Positions 39,262 through 47,082 of a stretch of DNA of 53,802 nucleotides are shown one piece after another. The stretch spans positions 1 to 53,802 of the forward strand of contig JAAZAD010000416.1 of NCBI GenBank assembly GCA_012514505.1. The letters run 5' to 3'. Within the stretch, counting starts at the first letter, position 1; each line of letters starts with the position of its first letter. The DNA comes from Rhodococcus sp. (in: high G+C Gram-positive bacteria). GTDB lineage: Bacteria; Actinomycetota; Actinomycetes; Mycobacteriales; Mycobacteriaceae. The notes beneath the pieces are model-generated. The model did not search any database and had not been told where the DNA came from. It saw nothing but the letters and a program-made list of their open reading frames with translations. Both the position numbers and the translations under genes were made by a program.

Positions 39262-39555
39262 ATGAGTCCGGTCAAACGTGGGGAAACACTTCCCATCTTC
39301 AATCGCATCGGCGTGCTCCGCGCCGAGCGCGGGATGAGCAGGGTTCAGCTCGCCGGTCTCGTGGACGTCAATCCACAGACCGTGGGTGCACTCGAACGAG
39401 GCGACCACTACCCCAGCCTCGATCTCGCATTCCGAATCTGCGGGGTGTTCGACCTCCCCGTCGAAGCGGTTTTCTCACGGACCGAGTTCGGGCCACTTTC
39501 CGCCGAGATCTACCGCAACCACCAGAGAAGCGAGGGGGACGCAACCAATGTCTGA
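39262..39555 (+). CDS. XRE-family helix-turn-helix regulator
   Basis: The 97-residue protein contains one HTH_3 domain (about 11-68): FNRIGVLRAERGMSRVQLAG, then VNPQTVGALERGDHYPSLDLAFRI and FDLPVEAVFS. This matches the short Cro/CI-like regulators that accompany membrane-protein or ABC-exporter genes in Gram-positive bacteria. The ATG at 39262 is chosen since the family starts close to the domain. It overlaps the next gene by 8 nt, so it is the first gene of an operon with a membrane protein and a NatAB-like exporter, which it probably regulates. Confidence 0.9.
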   Translation: MSPVKRGETLPIFNRIGVLRAERGMSRVQLAGLVDVNPQTVGALERGDHYPSLDLAFRICGVFDLPVEAVFSRTEFGPLSAEIYRNHQRSEGDATNV

Positions 39556-40117
39556 CACATCCGTACTCGAGCGGTACCAGGAGTATCGTGCGGAACGATT
39601 CCTGCATCGTGAGAACCAGTACCGAAACTGGTTGCCCAACTGGCGAACACAACGTCGTCGACGAATCCTGGTGGTCGCTCTGGCAGCCTCTTTCACGTTC
39701 ATGCTTGCAGTCGGTGTCGTGAGCCATTTCAGCATGACCGTGGGACCGATGCTGTGGTTGCCGGCGATCTTCATCTGCCTTCCCATCTGGACAATCCTCC
39801 AGATCGTCTCCGGCAGACGAGGTGACGCACCGCGCGACGTGCTCGACGAATGGGAATTGCAACAGCGTGACAGCGCGCGGTCCATCGGACTGACGATCAC
39901 ACAGACCATCACACTGGTCCCGATCTTCTATCTCCTCTTGGCTGGTTCGTTCGGCGCCGAGGCGCCGAATTACCCCTACGCCGGAGGTCTGCTCGTCCTC
40001 ACCACGATCCTCATCGGCGGCTGCACCCCGGCGATGATTCTCGCCTGGACCACCCCCGACCCCGAACCAGACGACTCCACCCCAGCCGGCTCCGATCCAG
40101 CCGACCACCGAGTCTGA
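39548..40117 (+). CDS. Four-helix membrane protein in the exporter operon
   Basis: A 189-residue protein with a soluble, charged N-terminus (about 1-38, EYRAERFLHRENQYRNW) and four hydrophobic segments at about 39-60, 64-86, 110-134 and 142-165, followed by a Pro/Asp-rich tail. No family is recognised. The ATG at 39548 lies inside the end of the XRE gene with GAGGGGGA upstream. Position and coupling suggest that it works with the regulator, for example as a membrane signal receiver, or with the ABC exporter; neither is shown. Confidence 0.8.
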   Translation: MSDTSVLERYQEYRAERFLHRENQYRNWLPNWRTQRRRRILVVALAASFTFMLAVGVVSHFSMTVGPMLWLPAIFICLPIWTILQIVSGRRGDAPRDVLDEWELQQRDSARSIGLTITQTITLVPIFYLLLAGSFGAEAPNYPYAGGLLVLTTILIGGCTPAMILAWTTPDPEPDDSTPAGSDPADHRV

Positions 40118-40138
40118 CCCCTAATCGACGGGAGCACC

Positions 40139-41035
40139 ATGTCCGACACTCTCACCATCGACTCGATCTCCAAACGCTACGGCGACGTCGTCGCCCTCGA
40201 CGCACTGAGCTTCGACGTCCGCCCCGGCGAGATCTTCGGATTCGTCGGCAGCAACGGCGCCGGCAAGACAACCACGATGCGCATTGCGCTGGGTGTGCTC
40301 GCGGCAGACTCGGGCGAAGTGCGTCTCGGCGGCGAACCGGTCGACCTCGACGTGCGCCGCACCATCGGATACATGCCGGAAGAGCGCGGCCTGTACCCCA
40401 AGATGAAGGTGGGAGCGCAGCTCGCGTACCTCGCTCGGCTGCACGGATTGTCGAGCACCGAGGCCAAGGAAGCGGTGGAGCGCTGGACGACGCGGCTCGG
40501 CATCGAGACACGAGCAGGTGACACCGTGGACAGCCTGTCGCTGGGCAACCAACAGCGCGTGCAGCTGGCGGCCGCCCTCGTCCACGATCCTGCGGTGCTC
40601 GTTCTCGACGAACCGTTCTCTGGCCTGGACCCCGTCGCCGTCGACGTCATGAGCGACGTGCTGGTCGAGAAGGCTCGCACCGGCGTGCCCGTCATCTTCT
40701 CCAGCCACCAGCTCGATCTCGTACAGCGGCTGTGTGATCGCGTCGGCATCATCGCCAACGGCCGTATGCGTGCAGTCGGTACCGTCGACGAACTCCGTGG
40801 CAGCGGTAACGCGGAGCTTCACGTACACGCGCCGGAGGCACCTGTCGGCTGGGCCCACCACCTGACCGGGGTCACGACCATCAGCCACCTCGACGGCCGG
40901 ACGGTCCTGACTCTCGGACCCGGCACCGACGACCAGGACGTGCTGCAGGCCGCCCTCAAAACGGGTCCCGTTCACGAGTTCTCCGTGAGCCGACCTTCCC
41001 TGACCGACATGTTCCGAGAGGTTGTGTCCGCATGA
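40139..41035 (+). CDS. ABC exporter ATPase (NatA-like)
   Basis: The 298-residue ATPase has Walker A GSNGAGKTT (about 37-45), signature LSLGNQQRV and Walker B LVLDEPFSGLD, with the switch His in FSSHQLDLV. After the core (about 1-215) follows a DUF4162-type C-terminal domain. The LGNQQ form of the signature is common in NatA/YhaQ-like exporters. The start has GGGAG upstream and the stop overlaps the permease start (ATGA). It energises the permease encoded next. Confidence 0.94.
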   Translation: MSDTLTIDSISKRYGDVVALDALSFDVRPGEIFGFVGSNGAGKTTTMRIALGVLAADSGEVRLGGEPVDLDVRRTIGYMPEERGLYPKMKVGAQLAYLARLHGLSSTEAKEAVERWTTRLGIETRAGDTVDSLSLGNQQRVQLAAALVHDPAVLVLDEPFSGLDPVAVDVMSDVLVEKARTGVPVIFSSHQLDLVQRLCDRVGIIANGRMRAVGTVDELRGSGNAELHVHAPEAPVGWAHHLTGVTTISHLDGRTVLTLGPGTDDQDVLQAALKTGPVHEFSVSRPSLTDMFREVVSA

Positions 41036-42231
41036 GCGCCCCTATGAGTTTCGGCACCGGTATCGCACTCGTGGCGAAACGCGAGTTCATGACGCAGGTG
41101 ATGAAGAAGAGCTTCATCGTCAGCAACGTCATCATTTTGATTGCCATTGTCGGCGGCATCATCGCGTACTCCCTGTTCTCGGGCGGCGACGAGGACAAGT
41201 CCACCATCGGACTGACCGGATCCCAGTCGCTGGCACCGACACTCGTTGCCGTCGGCGAGTCCGTCGCAAACCCGGTGGAGGTCACCGAGGTATCCGACGA
41301 GGAATCCGGTAGAACGCAGGTGGCGAACGGCGACCTGGACGTTGTCCTGATCCCCGGTGCGGACGGCGCCTACACCGCCGTCACCGAGTCGGATCCGAGC
41401 GCCGGCCTGAGAGCGGTGATCGACACCGCGGTCGCACAGCACGCGCAGTCCGCCGCACTCACCGAACAGGGTGTCGACCAGGCTGCCCTGGCCGAGGCGA
41501 CGAGCACGGCCGTGGTGACCGTTCAGGCCCTCGATCCGCCGGACCCCGAAGCGGGACAGCGGATCGCACTGTCCGTCGCCGTCGTGTTCCTGCTCTACAT
41601 GCAGATCATGATGTTCGGTTTGTACGTGGCAATGGGTGTCGTCGAGGAAAAGTCGAGCCGTGTCGTCGAGCTGCTGCTGTCGACCCTCAAGCCGCTCCAA
41701 CTGTTGTGGGGCAAGGTCATCGGGATCGGCGCGGTGGGGCTGGCCCAACTCGCGCTGTACGGCATTGCGGGCGTGGGTACCGGTCTGGCGACCGGTGCTC
41801 TGACGCTGACAGGCACCGCGTTCGGCGTGCTCTTCGGCACCCTCGGCTGGTTCGTCCTCGGATTCGCGTTCTTCGCCGTGCTGTACGCCGCCGCGGGCTC
41901 GATGGTCTCGCGGCAGGAGGACGTCAACGCGACGGCATCCCCCTTGATGGTGCTGATCGTCATCATGTTCATCAGCGCCTTCTCCGCAGTCGGCGACCCG
42001 GACGGCACGCTCAGCAACGTACTCAGCTGGATCCCCCCGTTCTCGGCGATCCTCATGCCGCTGCGAATCGCCGCGGGCGTTGCATCACCGATACAGGTGG
42101 TGGTCACCATTCTCCTGATGCTCGCCGTCACCGCCGCACTCAGCGTCCTGGCTGCCAAGATCTACCAGCGGTCGATTCTGCGGATCGGCAAGGTCGTGTC
42201 CTGGAAGGAAGCCCTGATCCCCGCCAAATAG
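41032..42231 (+). CDS. ABC exporter permease (NatB-like)
   Basis: The 399-residue permease has the NatB/ABC-2 layout: first helix (about 28-50), a large extracellular domain (about 52-175), then five or six membrane helices, including the motif GVVEEKSSRVVELLLSTLKP just inside the second helix. The family is linked to Na+ export or antimicrobial resistance, but the substrate is not predicted. It overlaps the ATPase gene by 4 nt. Together with the XRE regulator and four-helix protein it forms a four-gene operon. Confidence 0.93.
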   Translation: MSAPMSFGTGIALVAKREFMTQVMKKSFIVSNVIILIAIVGGIIAYSLFSGGDEDKSTIGLTGSQSLAPTLVAVGESVANPVEVTEVSDEESGRTQVANGDLDVVLIPGADGAYTAVTESDPSAGLRAVIDTAVAQHAQSAALTEQGVDQAALAEATSTAVVTVQALDPPDPEAGQRIALSVAVVFLLYMQIMMFGLYVAMGVVEEKSSRVVELLLSTLKPLQLLWGKVIGIGAVGLAQLALYGIAGVGTGLATGALTLTGTAFGVLFGTLGWFVLGFAFFAVLYAAAGSMVSRQEDVNATASPLMVLIVIMFISAFSAVGDPDGTLSNVLSWIPPFSAILMPLRIAAGVASPIQVVVTILLMLAVTAALSVLAAKIYQRSILRIGKVVSWKEALIPAK

Positions 42232-42258
42232 TCGTCCACTCTCCGATAGCGTCGCGGT

Positions 42259-43758
42259 ATGACGGAGAAGATCGCGGCGAAGGACATCCTCGACCTGCTA
42301 CTCGATGCGGAGAGCTACCAGTCCTGGGACACCGCACCCGTCGACACCCGGCCCGACGCGGCCTATCGCGCCGACCTCGAGAAGGCCGCCGCGAAGTCGG
42401 GTGTCGACGAGTCGGTGATCACCGGATGCGGCACCATCCGGGGGCGCCGGGTTGCGGTCATCGCCTGCGAGTTCTCGTTCCTCGCGGGATCGATCGGTGT
42501 GGCCGCGGCGCAGCGCATCACGTCCGCCATCGAACGGGCCACCGCCGAAGGGCTGCCGCTGCTGGCGTCCCCGACATCGGGCGGCACCCGGATGCAGGAA
42601 GGCACCGTCGCATTCGTGCAGATGGTGAAGATCGCGGCAGCCGTGGCGGCACACAAGGCAGCGCATCTGCCGTACCTGGTCTACCTGCGGCATCCCACAA
42701 CAGGTGGCGTGTTCGCATCGTGGGGATCACTCGGGCACATCACACTGGCGCAACCGGGAGCGCTGGTCGGCTTCCTCGGTCCTCGCGTGTACGAGGCCCT
42801 GTACGGCGAGAAGTTTCCCGACGGCGTCCAGGTTGCCGAGAACCTGTATCGAAACGGGGTGATCGACGGAGTCGTCGAGCCACATCGGCTCCGCACCCTG
42901 GTGCATCGCGCGTTCCGCGTGCTGATGGACTCGCCGGACGAATTGCCCATCGCACCCGACCCCGACGACTCCATCCCCGAGGCCCCCGCGTGGCAGTCGG
43001 TGCTGCTCACCCGCCGACAGGACCGACCAGGAATCAGACAGCTTCTCCGGCACGCCGCGACCGAACAGGTTCCGCTCAGCGGTACCGGACAAGGAGAGAC
43101 AGACAAGACGATCCTTCTGTCTCTTGCCCGTTTTCGCGGATCACCCTGCATCCTGCTGGGGCAGGACCGTAGCGGACAGTCCGCTCTCGTGACCATGGGT
43201 CCCGCAGCCCTGCGCGAGGCCAGGCGCGGGATGCGTCTCGCCGAGGAGTTACAGGTCCCGCTGGTCCTCGTCATCGACACCCTGGGGGCGTCGCTGTCCC
43301 AGGAAGCCGAAGAACGCGGACTCGCACCGGAGATCGCGCGCTGCATCGCCGATCTGGTGATGCTCCGCACCACCACGGTTTCGGTGCTGCTCGGGCAGGG
43401 TTCGGGCGGCGGCGCACTGGCACTCCTTCCCGCGGACCGAGTGCTGGTCGCCCAACACGGGTGGCTGGCCCCACTGCCCCCGGAAGGCGCCAGCGCTATC
43501 GTTCACCGAGACACCGCACACGCTCCCGAAATGGCAGCGGCCCAAGGCGTTCGATCGCTCGACCTTCTGCGCGACGGCGTGGCAGACGTCGTGATCCCGG
43601 AGCGTCCCGACGCAGCGGAAGAACCGATCGAGTTCTCCAAACGTGTCGGGCGGGCCATCGCCCGTGAACTCCGGACCCTCACCGATGTGCCCACGAACGA
43701 CCGATTCGCTGCGCGCACAGCCCGCTACCGCAGCCTCGGTCTACCCGACACCATCTGA
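42259..43758 (+). CDS. accD3: Acetyl-CoA carboxylase carboxyltransferase, AccD3-like (beta-alpha fusion)
   Basis: The 499-residue protein fuses two crotonase-fold carboxyltransferase halves. The first (about 30-240) has GRRVAVIACEFSFLAGSIG and SPTSGGTRMQEG, with TTGGVFASWGSLGHITLAQPGA typical of AccD. The second (about 260-490) has VLLGQGSGGGALAL and PPEGASAI, typical of AccA. This corresponds in length and build to AccD3 of mycobacteria (about 495 aa). It would transfer carboxyl from biotin to acetyl-CoA or a related acyl-CoA. No zinc-finger cysteines are present at the N-terminus. The gene starts 27 bp after the ABC permease. Confidence 0.9.
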   Translation: MTEKIAAKDILDLLLDAESYQSWDTAPVDTRPDAAYRADLEKAAAKSGVDESVITGCGTIRGRRVAVIACEFSFLAGSIGVAAAQRITSAIERATAEGLPLLASPTSGGTRMQEGTVAFVQMVKIAAAVAAHKAAHLPYLVYLRHPTTGGVFASWGSLGHITLAQPGALVGFLGPRVYEALYGEKFPDGVQVAENLYRNGVIDGVVEPHRLRTLVHRAFRVLMDSPDELPIAPDPDDSIPEAPAWQSVLLTRRQDRPGIRQLLRHAATEQVPLSGTGQGETDKTILLSLARFRGSPCILLGQDRSGQSALVTMGPAALREARRGMRLAEELQVPLVLVIDTLGASLSQEAEERGLAPEIARCIADLVMLRTTTVSVLLGQGSGGGALALLPADRVLVAQHGWLAPLPPEGASAIVHRDTAHAPEMAAAQGVRSLDLLRDGVADVVIPERPDAAEEPIEFSKRVGRAIARELRTLTDVPTNDRFAARTARYRSLGLPDTI

Positions 43759-43790
43759 CTCCGAGCGGAGGTCGACTGCCCGGAAGGTGC

Positions 43791-43844
43791 TATACGGCAG
43801 CGTATAAATGGGGCTACACTCCAGTTCTGTATGCAACCGTATAA
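43791..43844 (+). promoter_or_regulatory. Promoter with two TetR-type operators, DUF2867 gene
   Basis: A perfect palindrome TATACG-N4-CGTATA (43791-43806) and a related site TGTATGCAACCGTATA (43829-43844) flank the -10 element TACACT (43815-43820, within GGGCTACACT). The first overlaps the -35 position and the second the transcription start, the classic layout of a repressed promoter. The same arrangement and core recur at 51653-51702 beside a TetR gene. Confidence 0.7.
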
Positions 43845-43866
43845 ATCGATGTCGAGGAGTAAGACG

Positions 43867-44931
43867 ATGCGCCTTCCAGTCGAAGCCCACTCGGGAATGC
43901 CCTGGCGCATTCACGACATCGCTCCGGACTTTCGGATCTACGACGTCTGGGCACTTCCGACTCCGGGAGGACCGGAGGACTTTCCACTACTGAAGCAGCA
44001 GTTCATGGACGGTGACATCGCAAACAACCCGTCGCCGGTGGCCCGCACACTCTTCGCGATCCGGTGGCGCCTCGGGGAGTGGTTCGGCTGGGACGACGAA
44101 GAGGCGTCGGTCGGTAACCGGGTCCCGTCACTGCGGGACCGACTCCCCGAGAACCTGCGCGCACCGGTCGCCGATCCCACCGCCCTGCCGTTCGCCACGG
44201 TGTTCGAGACGGAGAACGAATGGGCCGCAGAGATGGCCAACAGCACCGTGCATTGCGTCATGCACGTGGGGTGGGTTCCCGACGACACCACGACGGACGG
44301 ATATCGCGGCCAGATGGCGGTACTAGTCAAGCCCAACGGCGTGTGGGGTCGGGCGTACATGGCAGCGATCGCACCCTTTCGGCATGTGCTCGTCTACCCG
44401 CCGCTCATGCGCGGAATCGCTGCCGTCTGGGACGGGCGCGCCCCAGGCGTCACGCTCACCCGGGGACAACAAGCGATACCCAATTCTGTCCGGGTGCGGC
44501 TGCTGTCGCAGAATTTCGACTACGTCGATACCAATTCGCTCGCGGCTGCCGCCGACCGCACTGCCGAGTGGTGGGCCCGCACGATGTTCGAAGAACTCAT
44601 CACCACCGCCGGACGGGAGTCGGTGTTCGGCGGTCTCCTCCGGCTGACACCCGAATCGGGGGGACAGTCACTCGCCGGCTGGAAGGTCGTGGAGAACACG
44701 CCGCATGCCGTAGCTCTCACCAGGGCGGGCCGTCACCTTGCCTGTGAAATGCACGTCGTCGTCACCGATGATGCCGTGCACCTCGCGCTCGCCGTCCGGT
44801 ACCGCACCCGCCTCGGCGCTGCGATCTGGCGGCCCGCATCATCGATGCACCGCAGATTCGGGAAACAACTCCTTCTGCAAGCCTGGCAAGCCGCTCGTGA
44901 CCAAGCTTGTCCGACCATCCCTCTAGACTGA
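43867..44931 (+). CDS. DUF2867 domain protein
   Basis: The ATG at 43867, seven nt after GAGGAG, opens a 354-residue protein. Its first part has the DUF2867 blocks MRLPVEAH, PWRIHDIAPDFRIYDVWALPTPGG and WRLGEWFGWDDEE (spread over about 1-85). The second half contains MAAIAPFRHVLVYPPLMRGI, a long-chain ligand-binding-like segment. The function of the family is unknown. No signal peptide is present. A repressed promoter shared with the TetR gene at 51061-51621 suggests it responds to a small molecule. An ATG at 43831 lies inside the operator and is not the start. Confidence 0.85.
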   Translation: MRLPVEAHSGMPWRIHDIAPDFRIYDVWALPTPGGPEDFPLLKQQFMDGDIANNPSPVARTLFAIRWRLGEWFGWDDEEASVGNRVPSLRDRLPENLRAPVADPTALPFATVFETENEWAAEMANSTVHCVMHVGWVPDDTTTDGYRGQMAVLVKPNGVWGRAYMAAIAPFRHVLVYPPLMRGIAAVWDGRAPGVTLTRGQQAIPNSVRVRLLSQNFDYVDTNSLAAAADRTAEWWARTMFEELITTAGRESVFGGLLRLTPESGGQSLAGWKVVENTPHAVALTRAGRHLACEMHVVVTDDAVHLALAVRYRTRLGAAIWRPASSMHRRFGKQLLLQAWQAARDQACPTIPLD

Positions 44932-44967
44932 ATCGACAGAAGTCGACGGTCTGGGAGGAGACATCGA

Positions 44968-45945
44968 ATGACCGAGCCGGTCGTCGATTCAGCACGCGCG
45001 CAACGCATCGCCGAGATCGAACGTCGTTGGGTGGAGGGATGGGAGATCACCGTCGCTCGCCCCGACGACGACAAACGTGCGCGCGAGCACCTCGTCTCAC
45101 AGCTCGTGGCGGTGCGTGACTGGGCGCAGCCGCACACTCCACTGCCGGTGGCGAGCCCTCCCGGCGACTGGCCCCGCAACAACCAGGCCCTGCTCTGGCT
45201 GTTCTCCGGCGCAGGGATTCTGACCCTCGTCATCAGCCCGGCTGCGGGCGCCATCCTGCTCGTTCTGTTCGCGGGGATCCTGGCCCTGTCGTACAGGTCG
45301 GCACAATCCAAGTGGAATCGGCGCCTCGCCGCCGAGCAAGCGAACAACAGCAGACGCGGCCCCTTGGATACCAGCGTCGACCAGCGCAAGACCACCAACG
45401 GCGTGCAGATCAGGTTCACCTACACCGAGCTGAACCTGATTCCGCGGACGAACATCCTCGTCTCCGAGATTCGAGCGAACCGCTCGTGGCAGAGCGAGTT
45501 TCTCGACACACAGCGCGTCCGCCTCGATCTCGACGAAGAGTTGCGTCAGGTTGTGGACGAGGTCACCAAGCTGCACGCTCTCAAGCTCAAGACCGGCGCC
45601 GAGCCCCCACCGAACTCGCCGGCGTGGGGCACATATCAGCACCACAGGACGTTGTTCGCGCAATCCGAAAAAGCACTCCGCTCCCGGGTCATCGTCCTCA
45701 GCTTGTATCTGGACGATCTCCGCAGATTCGACGACTATCTCGAACAACTGGACCAGATCAACGCGATGCAGGAAGTCGACCTCGAGATCGCGAGCCTGTA
45801 CATGGGCATCGAACACTCGGCGATGAGTGCTCGGCAGACAGCTTCCTTGTCCGACGAACTGGCCATGGCACGAGAAGCCGTCACCGCGATCATCGGCTCG
45901 CTGTCGTCGAGCCAGGACTACCTCCGTGGCCTGAACCACCGGTAG
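44968..45945 (+). CDS. Membrane protein with helical cytosolic domain, function unknown
   Basis: The 325-residue protein has two adjacent membrane helices (about 73-89 and 92-108) after a charged N-terminal region, then about 215 residues that are strongly helical and charged, with heptad-like stretches such as LDEELRQVVDEVTKLHALKLK and LDDLRRFDDYLEQLDQI. A coiled coil or four-helix bundle is likely. GGAGGAG precedes the ATG at 44968. No family is recognised; the architecture resembles membrane-anchored scaffold proteins. It ends 23 bp before the convergent siderophore-binding protein gene. Confidence 0.8.
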   Translation: MTEPVVDSARAQRIAEIERRWVEGWEITVARPDDDKRAREHLVSQLVAVRDWAQPHTPLPVASPPGDWPRNNQALLWLFSGAGILTLVISPAAGAILLVLFAGILALSYRSAQSKWNRRLAAEQANNSRRGPLDTSVDQRKTTNGVQIRFTYTELNLIPRTNILVSEIRANRSWQSEFLDTQRVRLDLDEELRQVVDEVTKLHALKLKTGAEPPPNSPAWGTYQHHRTLFAQSEKALRSRVIVLSLYLDDLRRFDDYLEQLDQINAMQEVDLEIASLYMGIEHSAMSARQTASLSDELAMAREAVTAIIGSLSSSQDYLRGLNHR

Positions 45946-45968
45946 GTGATTCAGGCCCCAGCGCATAC

Positions 45969-46967
45969 TTACACTCCTGCAACCGCTTCGAGTTGTGGCG
46001 TGATCTTGTCTAGTCCGTAGCCGAGAGAAAGGCTCGACGGGGAGTTGAACGCGACGACCGTCGGGAAGTCGACGACCGCGAGCCCACCAGTCTTCACAGA
46101 GGGTAGGTCGGTGAATCCGGGCAACGCCTCGAGGCCCTCCAGGGTGCCGCCGTTCGGCAGAATGATCAGCAGGTCGGAGACAAGCGCGTCGACTCGTTCG
46201 GCGCTGAGCATGATCCGCCCTTGGCTCACTCCCGCTTCTTCGAGAAGGCTGGGCGGAAGAGTCATCCCCAATCGCTGAAACGTCTGCGACGCCCCGTCCT
46301 CCGGGTCGGCGACGATCACGAACTGGTTACTGGCGAACATGAACTGCGAAAGAACGGCCGTCTTGCCTTCCAGTCCCGGCAGACGCTCTGCGAGGGCATC
46401 GATCTCGCCCTTTCGATTCTCGATGATCTCGGTTGCCTTGTCCTCCATGTGCAGGACTCGGCCCAACGCCGCGACCTGATCTTCCCAGGGGTCGACCCCT
46501 TGATCGGTGATCGACGGGATTGTCGGCGCGACACCGGAAAGCTGCTCGTACGACTGCGGGTTGAGATTGGTCGAGATGGTGAGGACGAGATCCGGCGCAT
46601 AGGAAGCGATCTCCTCGACCGGAGGCGGTGCGCCGTACGCGGCTGCCGCTCGGTCGAGCTCCTTCGCTTCCGTACTCATGTCCTGCTGCCACGGGTACAG
46701 GCCGCGATCGTCACCTCGGCCGGCCGCGGACAGGTAAGCGACCGGTTGCACCCCCAGTTCGAGAAGGGCATCCACCCACTGGCTCCCCGCAACGACGATC
46801 CGCTCGGGAACACCCTCGACCGTGGTGCTGCCGAACGAGTGCTCGACCACCGTCGCCTCGCTTGATGCCCCGTCGTCACCTGACGCATCAGCAGAGCATC
46901 CGCTCAGAGCAATCCCGGCAGCCAGGACGCTCGATACCGCGACCGCTGTCCATCTCGTTCTGCGCAT
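45969..46967 (-). CDS. Iron-siderophore ABC transporter substrate-binding lipoprotein
   Basis: From the ATG at 46967 (GGAGG at 7 nt) the product has 332 residues with a lipoprotein leader ending ALSGCSAD, so it is anchored to the outer membrane face of the cell membrane. The mature part is a type 3 (FepB/FhuD-like) binding protein: PERIVVAGSQWVDALLELGV, YAPDLVLTIS, and the long connecting helix near GRVLHMEDKATEIIE. It would bind ferric siderophore and pass it to a permease encoded elsewhere. An IdeR/DtxR-type iron box in the promoter (46989-47007) supports iron regulation. Confidence 0.92.
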   Translation of the reverse strand: MRRTRWTAVAVSSVLAAGIALSGCSADASGDDGASSEATVVEHSFGSTTVEGVPERIVVAGSQWVDALLELGVQPVAYLSAAGRGDDRGLYPWQQDMSTEAKELDRAAAAYGAPPPVEEIASYAPDLVLTISTNLNPQSYEQLSGVAPTIPSITDQGVDPWEDQVAALGRVLHMEDKATEIIENRKGEIDALAERLPGLEGKTAVLSQFMFASNQFVIVADPEDGASQTFQRLGMTLPPSLLEEAGVSQGRIMLSAERVDALVSDLLIILPNGGTLEGLEALPGFTDLPSVKTGGLAVVDFPTVVAFNSPSSLSLGYGLDKITPQLEAVAGV

Positions 46968-46988
46968 CGCGCAACCTCCACCCATAAG

Positions 46989-47007
46989 TTTTGTAAGGCT
47001 ACCCTTA
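46989..47007. promoter_or_regulatory. IdeR/DtxR-type iron box
   Basis: The 19-bp segment TTTTGTAAGGCTACCCTTA matches the consensus TTAGGTTAGGCTAACCTAA at 14 positions, including the central AGGCTA. It lies 22 bp before the siderophore-binding lipoprotein start and should repress it when iron is sufficient. The propionyl-CoA synthetase gene is on the other side, but its start is 76 bp away. Confidence 0.75.
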
Positions 47008-47082
47008 TACCACGCCGGGTGGTCAGCGGGCGGGAAACCTATAGAGTGGCGCCCATCACAGAAGCCGACGGAAGGATGCCGG

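Noticed and set aside
41706..43172. 488-codon rightward frame overlapping permease and accD3
   Set aside because: A different frame of two clear genes; translation is Arg/His/Pro-rich and lacks motifs.
43831..43866. Upstream ATG for the DUF2867 protein
   Set aside because: The codon lies inside the second operator and downstream of the predicted transcription start only marginally; the ATG at 43867 has GAGGAG at the right distance and matches the family N-terminus.
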